NCBI RefSeq assembly: GCF_001010805.1
Contig: NZ_CP011477.1
Coordinates: 558,001-622,000 of the forward strand
DNA length: 64,000 bases
Direction of reading: 5' to 3'
DNA from: Spongiibacter sp. IMCC21906
GTDB lineage: Bacteria; Pseudomonadota; Gammaproteobacteria; Pseudomonadales; Spongiibacteraceae
Position 1 is the first letter of the stretch; each line of letters starts with the position of its first letter. The notes below the pieces were generated by a model. The model was not told where the DNA came from. It saw only the letters and a list, made by a program, of their open reading frames with translations, and did no database searches. Below are positions 45,482 through 54,673 of this stretch, one piece after another. Position numbers and translations under genes: made by a program.

Positions 45482-46180
45482 TCAAACTCTAAACCACTGC
45501 GCTGCTAATGGTACCGCTATTGCGGTAAACGAACCGGTTAAGCAGAGTGCCAAGCTGGAAAACGCTCCGGCTACAGGGCTGCGTTCAAATGCTCGAGACG
45601 TGCCAATGGCATGAGCAGCCAACCCTAGGCAAAACCCCCATAGCCGATCATCCTCAATCCCTAGTTTTTTGAACAGCCACTCGATACTGGCAATGGCAAC
45701 CACGCCGGTCAGAATCACTGACGACACAGCAACGGCAATCACGCCGCCAATCCCTTCTGTCACTACGATGGCAATTGGGGTCGTGACCGATTTGGTGGTG
45801 AGTGATAATAAGGTTTGGTGGTTGGCGCCAAAAATCCATGCCAGAGCCAGCGCGGAGAGACAGGCAAATGAGGCCCCTAATATCGTAGTGATAAGCAGCG
45901 GCGCCGCAATATCTTTAAGCAAATGCAATTGCCGATACAGTGGAATGGCGAGGGCCACGGTGGCGGGGCCCAGGAAAAACAACAACCAATCGACATTGGC
46001 GTAGTAATCGTTAAAGGAGCGATCTAAGGCGTAGAGAGCCGCGGCGATAATACAGGCGCCACTAATGGTCGGGTGGAGCAGGGCAAAGCGACCACTGTGT
46101 TGATAGGCTTTTAAGGCCAATATATAGGCCGCCAGGGTTAGGGTTACGGCAAAAAGGGGACTGTGTAACAGCTCAGTCAT
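45482..46180 (-). CDS. lrgB: LrgB/CidB family membrane protein
   Basis: A 232-residue protein with about seven hydrophobic segments. The segments SGACIIAAAL, FLGPATVALAIPLYRQ, LTTKSVTTPIAI and GLAAHAIGTSRAFE are hallmarks of LrgB. The pair LrgA/LrgB behaves as a holin-like system influencing murein hydrolase release or metabolite export. Start 46180 overlaps the lrgA stop by 8 bp. The gene is last of a dsbB-lrgA-lrgB run. Confidence 0.9.
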   Translation of the reverse strand: MTELLHSPLFAVTLTLAAYILALKAYQHSGRFALLHPTISGACIIAAALYALDRSFNDYYANVDWLLFFLGPATVALAIPLYRQLHLLKDIAAPLLITTILGASFACLSALALAWIFGANHQTLLSLTTKSVTTPIAIVVTEGIGGVIAVAVSSVILTGVVAIASIEWLFKKLGIEDDRLWGFCLGLAAHAIGTSRAFERSPVAGAFSSLALCLTGSFTAIAVPLAAQWFRV

Positions 46181-46523
46181 GTTTTGCTCGTTTACGACTG
46201 AGGGCTTTCAATAGCAAGCCGCTAAAAATTAAAGTGGCCAAAGTGCCTAGCGATATTGCGGCAATAAAGCCCGGCCATTGATCGGCAAAGCCCGCGCCGA
46301 GAAAAAACATACCGGCGGCGGGTACCATAAGTAGCAGGGGCAATAAATTGATTAGCCGCTGGCTGCCCTGTTCTAAATCGTCGGGCACATCCCCTTTCAG
46401 CATTAAAAATAAAAACAACAGCAGCATGCCAATAACCGGGCCGGGTAACGGCAGCCCCAGCCCACGCTGCAGGGCCTCGCCTAATAACTGGAAGGCAAAA
46501 AGGGTAAAAAAACCCGCCAGCAT
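46173..46523 (-). CDS. lrgA: LrgA/CidA family holin-like protein
   Basis: A 116-residue protein with four hydrophobic segments. FQLLGEALQRGLGLPLPGPVIGMLLLF near residues 10-36 is the signature of the CidA/LrgA family. The ATG at 46523 lies on the last base of the dsbB stop (TAATG), so translation is coupled. A longer frame to 46595 runs inside dsbB and is rejected. Confidence 0.9.
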   Translation of the reverse strand: MLAGFFTLFAFQLLGEALQRGLGLPLPGPVIGMLLLFLFLMLKGDVPDDLEQGSQRLINLLPLLLMVPAAGMFFLGAGFADQWPGFIAAISLGTLATLIFSGLLLKALSRKRAKHD

Positions 46524-47011
46524 TACCGCTTGACCCAGGGCAGGGCGGCGACGATGGCTGCAAGCCCAAGGCCGATATAGGCGATAAGCGCCCAATTGGG
46601 CATGCTTAAGCCGAACAGTGTCCAGACGATTTCGGCGCAGTTGCCATCCCCCATCATCAAGGTTTGAAAGGCCTCGCTAAAGGGCAGGTTGGAAAACATA
46701 TATTCCAGGCTGGGGCCGCAGGCGGGCACTTGATCTGCCGGGAGGGATTGCAGCCATACTTGGCGTGCGGCCACGGCCCCGCCGCCACCACAAAATAAAA
46801 CGATGAGTCCTGAAGCAATATTACGGCCTTTACCGTTGGGGTGGATGAGGGCGGTGACCAAGGCAGTGAGCCCGGCCAAGACAAAAAAGGCACGTTGGGT
46901 CATGCAGAGGGGGCAGGGGTGCAGGCCGTCAAAGTACTGGGTATAAAGCGCGTAGCTGAGCAGTGCGGCACAGGTGGCGGCAATCAATGCGTAAATCCAG
47001 CGCGAGGTCAC
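46523..47011 (-). CDS. dsbB: Disulfide bond formation protein DsbB
   Basis: A 162-residue protein with four membrane helices. The first periplasmic cysteine pair lies in LHPCPLC and the second pair in VPACGPS and GNCAEI, the four redox cysteines needed to re-oxidise DsbA and pass electrons to quinone. It is followed without a gap by lrgA. Confidence 0.93.
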   Translation of the reverse strand: MTSRWIYALIAATCAALLSYALYTQYFDGLHPCPLCMTQRAFFVLAGLTALVTALIHPNGKGRNIASGLIVLFCGGGGAVAARQVWLQSLPADQVPACGPSLEYMFSNLPFSEAFQTLMMGDGNCAEIVWTLFGLSMPNWALIAYIGLGLAAIVAALPWVKR

Positions 47012-47088
47012 GGGTGTGTAGCTCCTAGAGTGATTAAGTCACGATTGAAGGTATTGTACTGTCAGCCAGCGGTGATTGTCTGTGCGCT

Positions 47089-47706
47089 TTAGCTTGAAGC
47101 TGGTGTAGAAAATTCGTTTTGTAGCTGCTGCAGTAGCTCGGGGTATAGACAATGAAAGCGCTGATCAATTTCGGGTAAATGCACGGCCAATACATCGCCG
47201 CATTTGGCCAAGGGGTTTTCTCGCTTCAAGCGTTGGCCAATTCGTTCCAACATAGCGACGATGCGCTGCCAGTCGCCCATGCCGCTAAGCACATCATATT
47301 GGGCCAAAATGCTAATTTGCCGGGCGGCCGCTTTGGGGTAGCGATGCTGTTCTGCCAGCACTTTATTGTAGGCCCTGCGATTGAATTCAAGTAGCGGCTC
47401 AGCATGGTAGCGTGACCAGTGTTGGCTCAAACAGTGGTCAAAACAGAGGTCCAGCATAATGCCGCCATAGCGGCGGTATTCCCGGGGTAGCAAGTCTAGA
47501 CATTGTCGTGATAGTGGGTGGTGGTCGGTGAGGGCATCGATACGTCGATGCAGGCGAATGCCCGCTTCCCAGTCGTCGGGCCACTCGCCTTTTAATGGCC
47601 CTTTTACAAAATCGCCCAGCAGCCCCCCAACTAGCAAAGCCTGTTGGCTATAAGGGCTTTGTGGGGCGATGGTGGCAGCCAGATGAAAGTGAGCGAGGTA
47701 ATTCAC
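47089..47706 (-). CDS. acpH: Acyl-carrier-protein phosphodiesterase AcpH
   Basis: A 205-residue protein beginning MNYLAHFHLA, with LLGDFVKGPLKG, GIRLHRRIDALTDHHP and the DLCFDHCLSQHW segment, an HD-like all-helical metalloenzyme pattern matching AcpH. It removes the 4'-phosphopantetheine arm from ACP. It overlaps the stop of gshA by 4 bp and so is co-expressed with it. Confidence 0.9.
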   Translation of the reverse strand: MNYLAHFHLAATIAPQSPYSQQALLVGGLLGDFVKGPLKGEWPDDWEAGIRLHRRIDALTDHHPLSRQCLDLLPREYRRYGGIMLDLCFDHCLSQHWSRYHAEPLLEFNRRAYNKVLAEQHRYPKAAARQISILAQYDVLSGMGDWQRIVAMLERIGQRLKRENPLAKCGDVLAVHLPEIDQRFHCLYPELLQQLQNEFSTPASS

Positions 47707-49271
47707 AGCTGTTGGTATTGCTCGTAGAAGCGCTGCAAATAAGTGTCAAAAGATTCCAGGTCGGCGGTTTCTTCCAGTGCCTGCAGCTCAGCTTGGGATT
47801 GGGCGTTAAGATCCGCAAAGCGCTGTGCTTCTGCGCTGCTTAAGCCTCGACGACGGAAGCTGTCGGCATGTTGCTGAGAGCTTTGCAGGGCAAAATCATG
47901 GTAGCTAAGGGTGTGTGTTTCCAATTGCGCAACAATTTGTGCCGACGGCGTGAGGCTGGAGTCGCTCAGTTTCGCGCGCTGTTTGCGACTGCTTTGCAGA
48001 TAGTTGTCGCCGCCGTGGGCCTTGTCTAGCAGAGCGGCTAATTGATCGACGCCATCAAGTAGTTCATTTCCCCAGTCAGCCAAGGTGCGTTTTTGACCTT
48101 TATCGCATAACTGCAGGTTTGCTTCGCGGCCGCTGTCCACTACTTTTAGCATATTGGCGATGGTGGCGGCATTCACATCGTCATCGCAATAGGGGCTGTC
48201 ATCGCAGAGGCAGAACATTAAGAAGGCATCAAGAAAGCGAATCTGTTCGGCATCGATGCCGACCGGCAACATAGGGTTAACGTCCAGGCAGCGCACTTCA
48301 ATATATTCGACACCGCCACGTTGCAGTGCCCCCAGTGGAATCTCGCCACTGGCGGTGACCCGCTTGGGCCGAATCGGGCTGTAAAATTCATTTTCTATCT
48401 GTAACAACCCCGTAGAAAGCTGCTGGTCTTTGGGAAATCCCTCGTAATCTGGATGAGAGGTGATAATGGCCTCGCGCAGGGTATTAATGTAATTATCCAT
48501 GCGGTTGTAGCAGATATTCAGGTTTTTCTGGGCGTCGCTTTGGTAGCCCAAATCGCCCATGCGTAGCGAAGTGGCCTTGGGTTTGTAAAGGGTGATATCG
48601 CCCAATGGCTGTAGACTGTTTGGTTTGCCGTTTAAAAAGCAGCGCGATACCGCCGGTGCGGCGCCAAACAGATACACCAGTAACCAGGCGTAGCGACGGA
48701 AGTTACGAATCAGCGCAAAATAGCGTTCGGTGACAAAATCATCGAAATTGCCGCCACCGCCCTCTTCGGCATACAGGGCTTGCCACAGCGCGGGGGGGAG
48801 CGAAAAATTATAGTGAATGCCAGAGATGGTTTGCATTTTGCGGCTATAGCGATGGCCCAGGCCCAGTCGATAGCGGGTTTTCATTTTGGCGGGGTTGCTG
48901 TTGCCGTATTGGGCAACGGGAATGTCGTCGTCTTGTTTGCCCAAGATACAGGGCATGCTGGCATTCCAGAGTATTTCTTCACCCAGCTCTGCATAGGCAA
49001 AGCGGTGGATGGCATCCAGTTCATTGAGGGTGTCGTCGATGGAACGGCTTACCGGTGTAATAAATTCCAGTAAGGCTTCAGAAAAGTCCGTGGTGATAGA
49101 CGGATGCGTCATGGCTGAGCCAAAGGCCGCCGGATGCGGGCTTAGGGCCAGTTTTCCAGAGGCATCGGTCCGGAGACTTTCTTTTTCTATCCCCCGTCTA
49201 AGCTCGGTTAACAGGGAGGTGTTGTTTGCCCGCTCAAAAAAAGCGAGGCGTTGTGCTAGCGGTGTCGCCAA
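47703..49271 (-). CDS. gshA: Glutamate-cysteine ligase
   Basis: A 522-residue protein of E. coli type. Landmarks: GIEKESLRTD at the ATP/glutamate site, ITTDFSEALLEFITP, CILGKQDDDIPVAQYG and LQIENEFYSPIRPKR. It makes gamma-glutamylcysteine, the first and rate-limiting step of glutathione synthesis. Length is close to E. coli GshA (518 aa). The start ATG at 49271 begins MATPLAQRLAFF. Confidence 0.95.
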   Translation of the reverse strand: MATPLAQRLAFFERANNTSLLTELRRGIEKESLRTDASGKLALSPHPAAFGSAMTHPSITTDFSEALLEFITPVSRSIDDTLNELDAIHRFAYAELGEEILWNASMPCILGKQDDDIPVAQYGNSNPAKMKTRYRLGLGHRYSRKMQTISGIHYNFSLPPALWQALYAEEGGGGNFDDFVTERYFALIRNFRRYAWLLVYLFGAAPAVSRCFLNGKPNSLQPLGDITLYKPKATSLRMGDLGYQSDAQKNLNICYNRMDNYINTLREAIITSHPDYEGFPKDQQLSTGLLQIENEFYSPIRPKRVTASGEIPLGALQRGGVEYIEVRCLDVNPMLPVGIDAEQIRFLDAFLMFCLCDDSPYCDDDVNAATIANMLKVVDSGREANLQLCDKGQKRTLADWGNELLDGVDQLAALLDKAHGGDNYLQSSRKQRAKLSDSSLTPSAQIVAQLETHTLSYHDFALQSSQQHADSFRRRGLSSAEAQRFADLNAQSQAELQALEETADLESFDTYLQRFYEQYQQL

Positions 49272-49486
49272 AATCCTGTCCTCGTGGGAGCAGCAAAAGG
49301 CCGCTCAGTGTAATGTCGTGTTTAAGGATGAACAATGCTCTGGGTGAAAATGGCTGCTTGATAGACGCTTGAAGGTGGCGGCAATTATCGTTCTCGTAGA
49401 GAAACAGTCTATTTTTTGAGGTGATGCTGAACTTTGTTGAGAAGCCTGTCTCTAATCATTTGAAGTCTCCTACTCTAGGTAAATTA

Positions 49487-49515
49487 GGGCGCTCTAATGA
49501 GCGCCCATTTTTTTT
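49487..49515 (+). terminator. Strong terminator hairpin between gshA and trkH
   Basis: GGGCGCTC (49487-49494) and GAGCGCCC (49499-49506) form a perfect 8-bp stem with a TAAT loop, followed by A and eight Ts on the plus strand. Both neighbouring genes are on the minus strand; on that strand the downstream T run is weak (TAATTT), so it may act bidirectionally for trkH or end an unseen plus-strand transcript. Confidence 0.75.
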
Positions 49516-49553
49516 GCCTGTAGAAAACCCCAGTAACTGCCAAATTAGCGTTA

Positions 49554-51011
49554 TTAGCCCCGCCAATAAGTGGGCATTAATATCAGTATTACAGTCATAA
49601 ACTCCAAACGGCCCAACAGCATACCGACACTCAGCAGCCATTTTGCGCTATCTGGCAAACTGGCAAAATTTCCTGCTGGCCCAATAATATCGCCCAAACC
49701 AGGTCCTACATTCATTAGCGCGGTGGCGGCGCCGGTAAAGCTGGTGACCAAGTCTAAACCACAAAGTGACAGCAGCAGAGTTAACGCAACAAGGCTAATA
49801 ATTACGGTAAAAATAAAGGCCGCCGTTGAAAAAATAATGCTGTCGTCCACGGGTTGAGAGTTATAGCGCCGACGTAGAATGGCGCGAGGATGGACTGCCC
49901 GCATGGCGCTTTCTTTCAGCATCATAAAGAACAGCTGAAAACGAAATATTTTGATTCCCCCGGCAGTGGAGCCAGAGCAGCCGCCAATAAACATAACAAA
50001 GAAAAATACCACCACCGAGAAGCTGCCCCACAAGGTGTAGTCGCTGCTGGCATAGCCGGTAGTGGTGATCACCGAGACAATATTAAAGGCGGCCAGGGTG
50101 ATGGCGTGGGGGGTGTCTAACTCGCTATTGGCCGCCAGATAAATACCCAGCACTAGACTGATTACTGTGGCGGTGAGCAAAAAACCGCGAATTTGCTGGT
50201 CTTTAAATACCTGCCAGTTTCGCTTAATCAAAAAGTGGACATATATGCTAAAGGGCATGGCCCCAATCAGCATAAAGATCACGGCAATCCAGTGGCTGGG
50301 AATATCGACAAACTGGGCAAAAGATTGGTCAGAGGTGGAGTAGCCGCCGGTGCTGATGGTGGTCATGGCATGGTTTACTGCGTGGAAGCCGTCCATGCCC
50401 GCCAGCATATACGCCAGCGTGCAAATAAAGGTCAGAATGATGTAGGCATAAATGATCCATGTCACCATGGCTCTGGACTGAGGTATGGCTTTATCTGACC
50501 AGTCGGAGGATTCGGTTTGGAATAGCTTCATGCCCCCCACCCGTAAAAAGGGCAGTATCGCCACGGCCATACCGATCACGCCCAAGCCGCCGACCCACTG
50601 CAGCATGGAGCGCCATACCAAAATGTCGTGGGGCATATTGTCTAGTCCGACCATTACGGTAGAGCCGGTGGTGGTGAGGCCAGACACCGATTCAAAGACG
50701 GCGTCGCTGAGGGTGGGAAAGCCGTCAAAGAAATAAAATGGCAATGCGCCGGTAAGGCAAATCACCAGCCAGGACATGGTGGTCATTAAAAACATATGTC
50801 TAGGTGCGAGGGTTTGGGTTTTATGGCCGCGGGACAACAACCACCCACCGCTGGCCAGTAGTTCGGTGATGGCAATGGACAGGGCAAAATTTTCGCCGTT
50901 GCCGGTGCCATAAATCAGCGCCAGCAATAGTGGCACGCTCATCATGATGCCGAACACAAACAACACAAAACTGCTGACCTTTAACGCCGGTCTGAGCAGG
51001 CTTATAGGCAC
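49554..51011 (-). CDS. trkH: Trk-type potassium transporter membrane subunit
   Basis: A K+ transporter of the TrkH/KtrB family with four repeats each containing a selectivity-filter-like loop: SGLTTTGSTVM, ISTGGYSTSDQS, ITTTGYASSDY and NVGPGLGDIIG. About 10 membrane helices flank these. I use GTG 51011 because a strong GGAGG lies 9 bases upstream; the ATG at 51062 would overlap the upstream DUF502 gene by 26 bp. With this start the protein has about 485 residues, normal for TrkH. A TrkA partner is not in the window. Confidence 0.92.
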   Translation of the reverse strand: MPISLLRPALKVSSFVLFVFGIMMSVPLLLALIYGTGNGENFALSIAITELLASGGWLLSRGHKTQTLAPRHMFLMTTMSWLVICLTGALPFYFFDGFPTLSDAVFESVSGLTTTGSTVMVGLDNMPHDILVWRSMLQWVGGLGVIGMAVAILPFLRVGGMKLFQTESSDWSDKAIPQSRAMVTWIIYAYIILTFICTLAYMLAGMDGFHAVNHAMTTISTGGYSTSDQSFAQFVDIPSHWIAVIFMLIGAMPFSIYVHFLIKRNWQVFKDQQIRGFLLTATVISLVLGIYLAANSELDTPHAITLAAFNIVSVITTTGYASSDYTLWGSFSVVVFFFVMFIGGCSGSTAGGIKIFRFQLFFMMLKESAMRAVHPRAILRRRYNSQPVDDSIIFSTAAFIFTVIISLVALTLLLSLCGLDLVTSFTGAATALMNVGPGLGDIIGPAGNFASLPDSAKWLLSVGMLLGRLEFMTVILILMPTYWRG

Positions 51012-51036
51012 GAAATGGCCTCCGCGTAGCGGGACA

Positions 51037-51672
51037 TTAGCTTGGCTCAAGGTCGACGACACCAGCGGTAATGTTTAGCTCGGCAGAACCGGCACCACAG
51101 GCGATGATGGATTTAAAAGCGGTATCCAGCTTGATATCGGGACGGGGCTGAACACACTCTGGAGGCAGATGATAAACAAAGCCCGAGGTGGGATTGGGGC
51201 CGGTGGGAACAAAAACGCTAAACCAGCCATTGTCGTGGCGGCTGGTAATGATGGCGGTTGCCATGGTGGGAATATCGACGCCATAGAGTTTGACCACGGC
51301 CACCTCGCCGCGATTAAAGGGCGAGTTGCTGTCATTGCCGAGCATTTGCTTAAGGATATCCCGCACCATACGGTAGCCTGGAGCAAAGCGGGAAAGGTGG
51401 CGATCGATAAAATTCTGTATCAGCCGCCCTGCGCTGGTGGCAACTAAGGTGCCCACCACAAAGCAGGTAAATAAAATGCTGAAGACCACTAGGATGTCTA
51501 TCAGCAGTGGCGGCGCCCCTGAGGCGTTAGCCAGTGGTGTTGCCAGCGGGGCAATCAAATCTCTGACCCCATTTACCGCCCAGCGAAACGCCAGCAAGAT
51601 GATCACTGCCGGGGCAATAACCAAAAAACCACCGATAAAGGATTGGCGAATGAAATGCTTGATTCTGTTCAT
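51037..51672 (-). CDS. DUF502 family membrane protein
   Basis: A 211-residue protein with two hydrophobic segments (about 13-35 and 58-80) and the DUF502 segments FIGGFLVIAPAVIILLAFRW and GYRMVRDILKQMLG. The C-terminal domain VFVPTGPNPTSGFVYHLPPE is also typical. Function unknown. It is directly upstream of trkH (25 bp to the GTG start), and they likely form one operon. Confidence 0.88.
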   Translation of the reverse strand: MNRIKHFIRQSFIGGFLVIAPAVIILLAFRWAVNGVRDLIAPLATPLANASGAPPLLIDILVVFSILFTCFVVGTLVATSAGRLIQNFIDRHLSRFAPGYRMVRDILKQMLGNDSNSPFNRGEVAVVKLYGVDIPTMATAIITSRHDNGWFSVFVPTGPNPTSGFVYHLPPECVQPRPDIKLDTAFKSIIACGAGSAELNITAGVVDLEPS

Positions 51673-51786
51673 AGCGAAGTCAGTTGATTAGAACTGCGCC
51701 CATCTTAGTGAGAAGGATTTGCTAACACTACTTTAATTGCGACTATTGTACTGAACATAGCCGACTGTCAGCCCGGAATTATCGTG

Positions 51787-53181
51787 TTAATGCAGCACCG
51801 TGAGCAGATCATCTAGTAGTCGCTCCAACTGCCGAATGCTACCGCATTCAGCAATATGGTGGCAGGCGCTGCGAAACCGGCGTATTTCTGAATCACCCGT
51901 GTCCCAACGATTGCGCGCTTCGGGATTGAACCACAAAACCAACCGTGCGCGTTGGTAAATTTTACGCAGTGATTCAATACCGGTTGCCGAACCGTTGCAA
52001 CGACCATCACCTAAAATAATCACGGTGGAGTGCCGGCTGATATCGGCACCGTGGTTAGTAAAAAAGCCATCCAAGGCACTGCCATAGCCACTGCTGGCCA
52101 TGCCGTGTTGGCGGAAAATCTCGCTGATGGCTTGCTCAGAGCTAAAGCGTTGAAAGTAATCGCTTACCTCTACACTTTCATTACAAAATACAAAGCTGCG
52201 GGTTTTGGGGATGACGTCGCTCAAGGCGTGGAGAAAGACCAGCAGTAACTCGGACCAGGTGGCCACTGAGCCGCTGATGTCGCAGAGCACAAACAACTCA
52301 CTGCGGGTTTTGCGAGTGCTTTTCCAATGGCGGCGAAACGGTACGCCATCGTAGGCGATGTTTTGTTTGAGGGTTTTGCCCAGATCTAAGCGACCACGAT
52401 GACTGCGGCGATAATGCTGGCGATGCCGGGAGGCCAGCTTTCGGGCGAGCTTGCGAACCAGTTCTGGCAGCTGCTTGCGGTAGTAACTGTCGATGGCACC
52501 AATGGCCATATCCTTCATTCTGGCTTCTTGGTGTTGGCGGGTTTCCGCCTGGTTGTTAAGTTGCAGTTGGCGGTCAACGAGCTCACCGGCTTGCTGCAGA
52601 GCCTGTTCTCGTCGCTGCCGCAACCAGCGCGCCCGTTGTCGATCTTCTTGCTTGCCCTGTTCAAGTTGGTGAAGCTCAAGGCCGGTGACGGAGTGGGCTA
52701 GCGCCTGTTCTAAGCGATTACGATAGAGATTGCGCTGGCTGGGATAGCGAATATTTTCAAGGCCGATCTCGGCGGCAGCCTGCATTAATTCGAGTTGTAG
52801 ACTTTCGCCTTGGCCTCCACCGCCGCTGCCTCTACCCGGTAGGGCTGGAGTGGAATTGCCATGGCTACCGGGTTCACTATTGTTGCCGGGTTCACGGTTG
52901 CCAGAGGCGTCGTGCTCTGCAGTGCTAGCTTCAGCGTCTGAATCTTGCTGTGGTGGAGTCGAGGCGTTAGTGAAATTAAAAAATTTTACAAAGCACTCGG
53001 CAAACTGCGCCTGCTCTTGGCAGGATTTAGCTAGACAGCTTTGCAAGCCATCGTAGAGTAGCTGTTTATTGCTATAGCCCAGCGTTGCCGCCACTCGCAT
53101 GGCGTCCAAGGTTTCAGCGGGGGATACCGCGATGCCGTGGTGGCGCAAATGACGAATAAACTGTAGAAGAACCGTATCCAC
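51787..53181 (-). CDS. CoxE-like VWA domain protein
   Basis: A 464-residue protein with an N-terminal helical region, a glycine/serine-rich linker (about 75-125), a long charged helical region (155-225) and a C-terminal VWA domain whose MIDAS motif is D301-I-S303-G-S305. VWA proteins of the CoxE family pair with MoxR-type ATPases to insert or rearrange metal sites. The MoxR gene follows immediately upstream in transcription (28 bp away), then a cupin and moaA. Confidence 0.87.
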   Translation of the reverse strand: MDTVLLQFIRHLRHHGIAVSPAETLDAMRVAATLGYSNKQLLYDGLQSCLAKSCQEQAQFAECFVKFFNFTNASTPPQQDSDAEASTAEHDASGNREPGNNSEPGSHGNSTPALPGRGSGGGGQGESLQLELMQAAAEIGLENIRYPSQRNLYRNRLEQALAHSVTGLELHQLEQGKQEDRQRARWLRQRREQALQQAGELVDRQLQLNNQAETRQHQEARMKDMAIGAIDSYYRKQLPELVRKLARKLASRHRQHYRRSHRGRLDLGKTLKQNIAYDGVPFRRHWKSTRKTRSELFVLCDISGSVATWSELLLVFLHALSDVIPKTRSFVFCNESVEVSDYFQRFSSEQAISEIFRQHGMASSGYGSALDGFFTNHGADISRHSTVIILGDGRCNGSATGIESLRKIYQRARLVLWFNPEARNRWDTGDSEIRRFRSACHHIAECGSIRQLERLLDDLLTVLH

Positions 53182-53209
53182 AAAATGACCTGCGGGCGAA
53201 GTGTTGGAT

Positions 53210-54130
53210 TTAATGCCGGGCTTTCAGCAACTGGGATATTTCTGGCGTCACCAGCGCAATATCCTCCTCGTATTTGAGCAATACGTTCAGCGTGTCTTGC
53301 ACCAGGTCAGTGGAGAGTTCTTGGCTATGCAGCAGTATCAAGCTGCGTGCCCAATCAATGGTTTCACTGATAGCGGGGAGTTTCTTCAGATCCATCTCCC
53401 GCAATTGTTGTACAAAGTTGACCAGTTGTTGACGCAGTTCTGCGGGTGCATTCGGCACCCGGCTTTGCACAATTTGCGCTTCCAGCTTGGCTTCTGGAAA
53501 AGGGATGTACAGGTGGAGGCAGCGGCGTTTAAGGGCATCACTTAATTCCCGGGTATTGTTGCTCGTGAGCATTACCAGTGGATTGGCCTTGGCTGTGATA
53601 CGGCCAATTTCGGGAATGCTAACCTGAAAGTCGGCAAGAATTTCCAGCAGCAATGATTCAAATTCGTAGTCGGCTTTATCAATTTCATCAATCAACAGGA
53701 GTGCGGGGGTTTCGGTTTGCAGTGCTTTGAGCAACGGCCGTGGCTCAAGAAAATTTTCTGAGTAAAAGATGTCGTCAAAATTATGCAGCCGCTCCACCGC
53801 TGCGTGCAGGCCGCTGGCCCCCGCTAACAGCTCATGGAGCTGCTCTTTCAATACCTGCACATAGAGTAGTTGCTTGCTGTATTTCCAGTCGTATAGCGCC
53901 TTACTTTCATCTAGACCTTCGTAGCATTGCAAGCGCAGCAGCGGCGAGCCCAGCATGGCCGAGGTGGCGTTGGCCAGTTCGGTTTTACCGACCCCGGGTG
54001 GGCCTTCTATCAGAATAGGCCGTTCTAGCTGCTGGGCTAAATATAAGGTGGTGGCAATACTCGAACTGGCGATATATCCCTGAGTCGCCAAGTTGGCGAT
54101 AAGGTCTTGAATGGCTTGGGGTGGTTTCAT
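53210..54130 (-). CDS. MoxR-type AAA+ ATPase
   Basis: A 306-residue AAA+ protein with Walker A GPPGVGKT (43-50) and Walker B LLLIDEIDKAD (144-154), followed by the sensor-1 segment LTSNNTRELSDALKRRCLHL. MoxR ATPases work with VWA proteins as chaperones of metalloenzymes, including CoxD/CoxE in carbon monoxide dehydrogenase maturation. Overlaps the cupin gene stop by 4 bp. Confidence 0.91.
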   Translation of the reverse strand: MKPPQAIQDLIANLATQGYIASSSIATTLYLAQQLERPILIEGPPGVGKTELANATSAMLGSPLLRLQCYEGLDESKALYDWKYSKQLLYVQVLKEQLHELLAGASGLHAAVERLHNFDDIFYSENFLEPRPLLKALQTETPALLLIDEIDKADYEFESLLLEILADFQVSIPEIGRITAKANPLVMLTSNNTRELSDALKRRCLHLYIPFPEAKLEAQIVQSRVPNAPAELRQQLVNFVQQLREMDLKKLPAISETIDWARSLILLHSQELSTDLVQDTLNVLLKYEEDIALVTPEISQLLKARH

Positions 54131-54660
54131 GGACGGTTCTCGTTATGCGGCAGGGCTTTGACCAGATGGGCAAGGGTTGGCCAGTGCTGAGAAAATTGGG
54201 ATTGTATGTCGATGGGGGTGGCGAGTTGGTGGTCTTGGTAATCAAAACCGGGGCAGACCGCCTCGGAAATTAAGCCGTAGTCATAGTGACTCGCAATAAG
54301 CTCGCTGGCCTTCCAGCAGTTAGCGGGAGCCAGTAATTGGAGTTGCTGCCCGGCGAGCAGGTCTGGTCCCAACACGGCACAGCGTAAACTGCCATCCTGC
54401 AGCAGAAGGGTATAGCGAATGGCGCCGCCGCCCTGCCAGTAATGCATGATTTCTGAGCGATTGCGGTGCAAAAAACCGGTGGGACTGTGATTGCTGAGCA
54501 GATAATAAATGCTGCTCATTGCCGGTCGTGATGCTGCCGTGCCAGGCAGAGACGATATCTCGGCTTGGGACGTTGCTGATGAGGTATAGCTGCGGCGAAA
54601 AAAACCGCCCTCGATGTGGGGTTCTAGCTGTAAATGCTCGATAAGGCGGGCCGCGTCCAT
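54127..54660 (-). CDS. DUF985 cupin protein
   Basis: A 177-residue cupin: LEPHIEGGFFRRSY, SSIYYLLSNHSPTGFLHRNRSEIMHYWQGGG and SEAVCPGFDYQDHQL are the family segments (YML079w-like). No catalytic role is known; sugar binding is one proposal. It sits between moaA (13-bp gap) and moxR (4-bp overlap), so it belongs to the same transcript. Confidence 0.88.
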   Translation of the reverse strand: MDAARLIEHLQLEPHIEGGFFRRSYTSSATSQAEISSLPGTAASRPAMSSIYYLLSNHSPTGFLHRNRSEIMHYWQGGGAIRYTLLLQDGSLRCAVLGPDLLAGQQLQLLAPANCWKASELIASHYDYGLISEAVCPGFDYQDHQLATPIDIQSQFSQHWPTLAHLVKALPHNENRP

Positions 54661-54673
54661 TAATGAACTCCGG

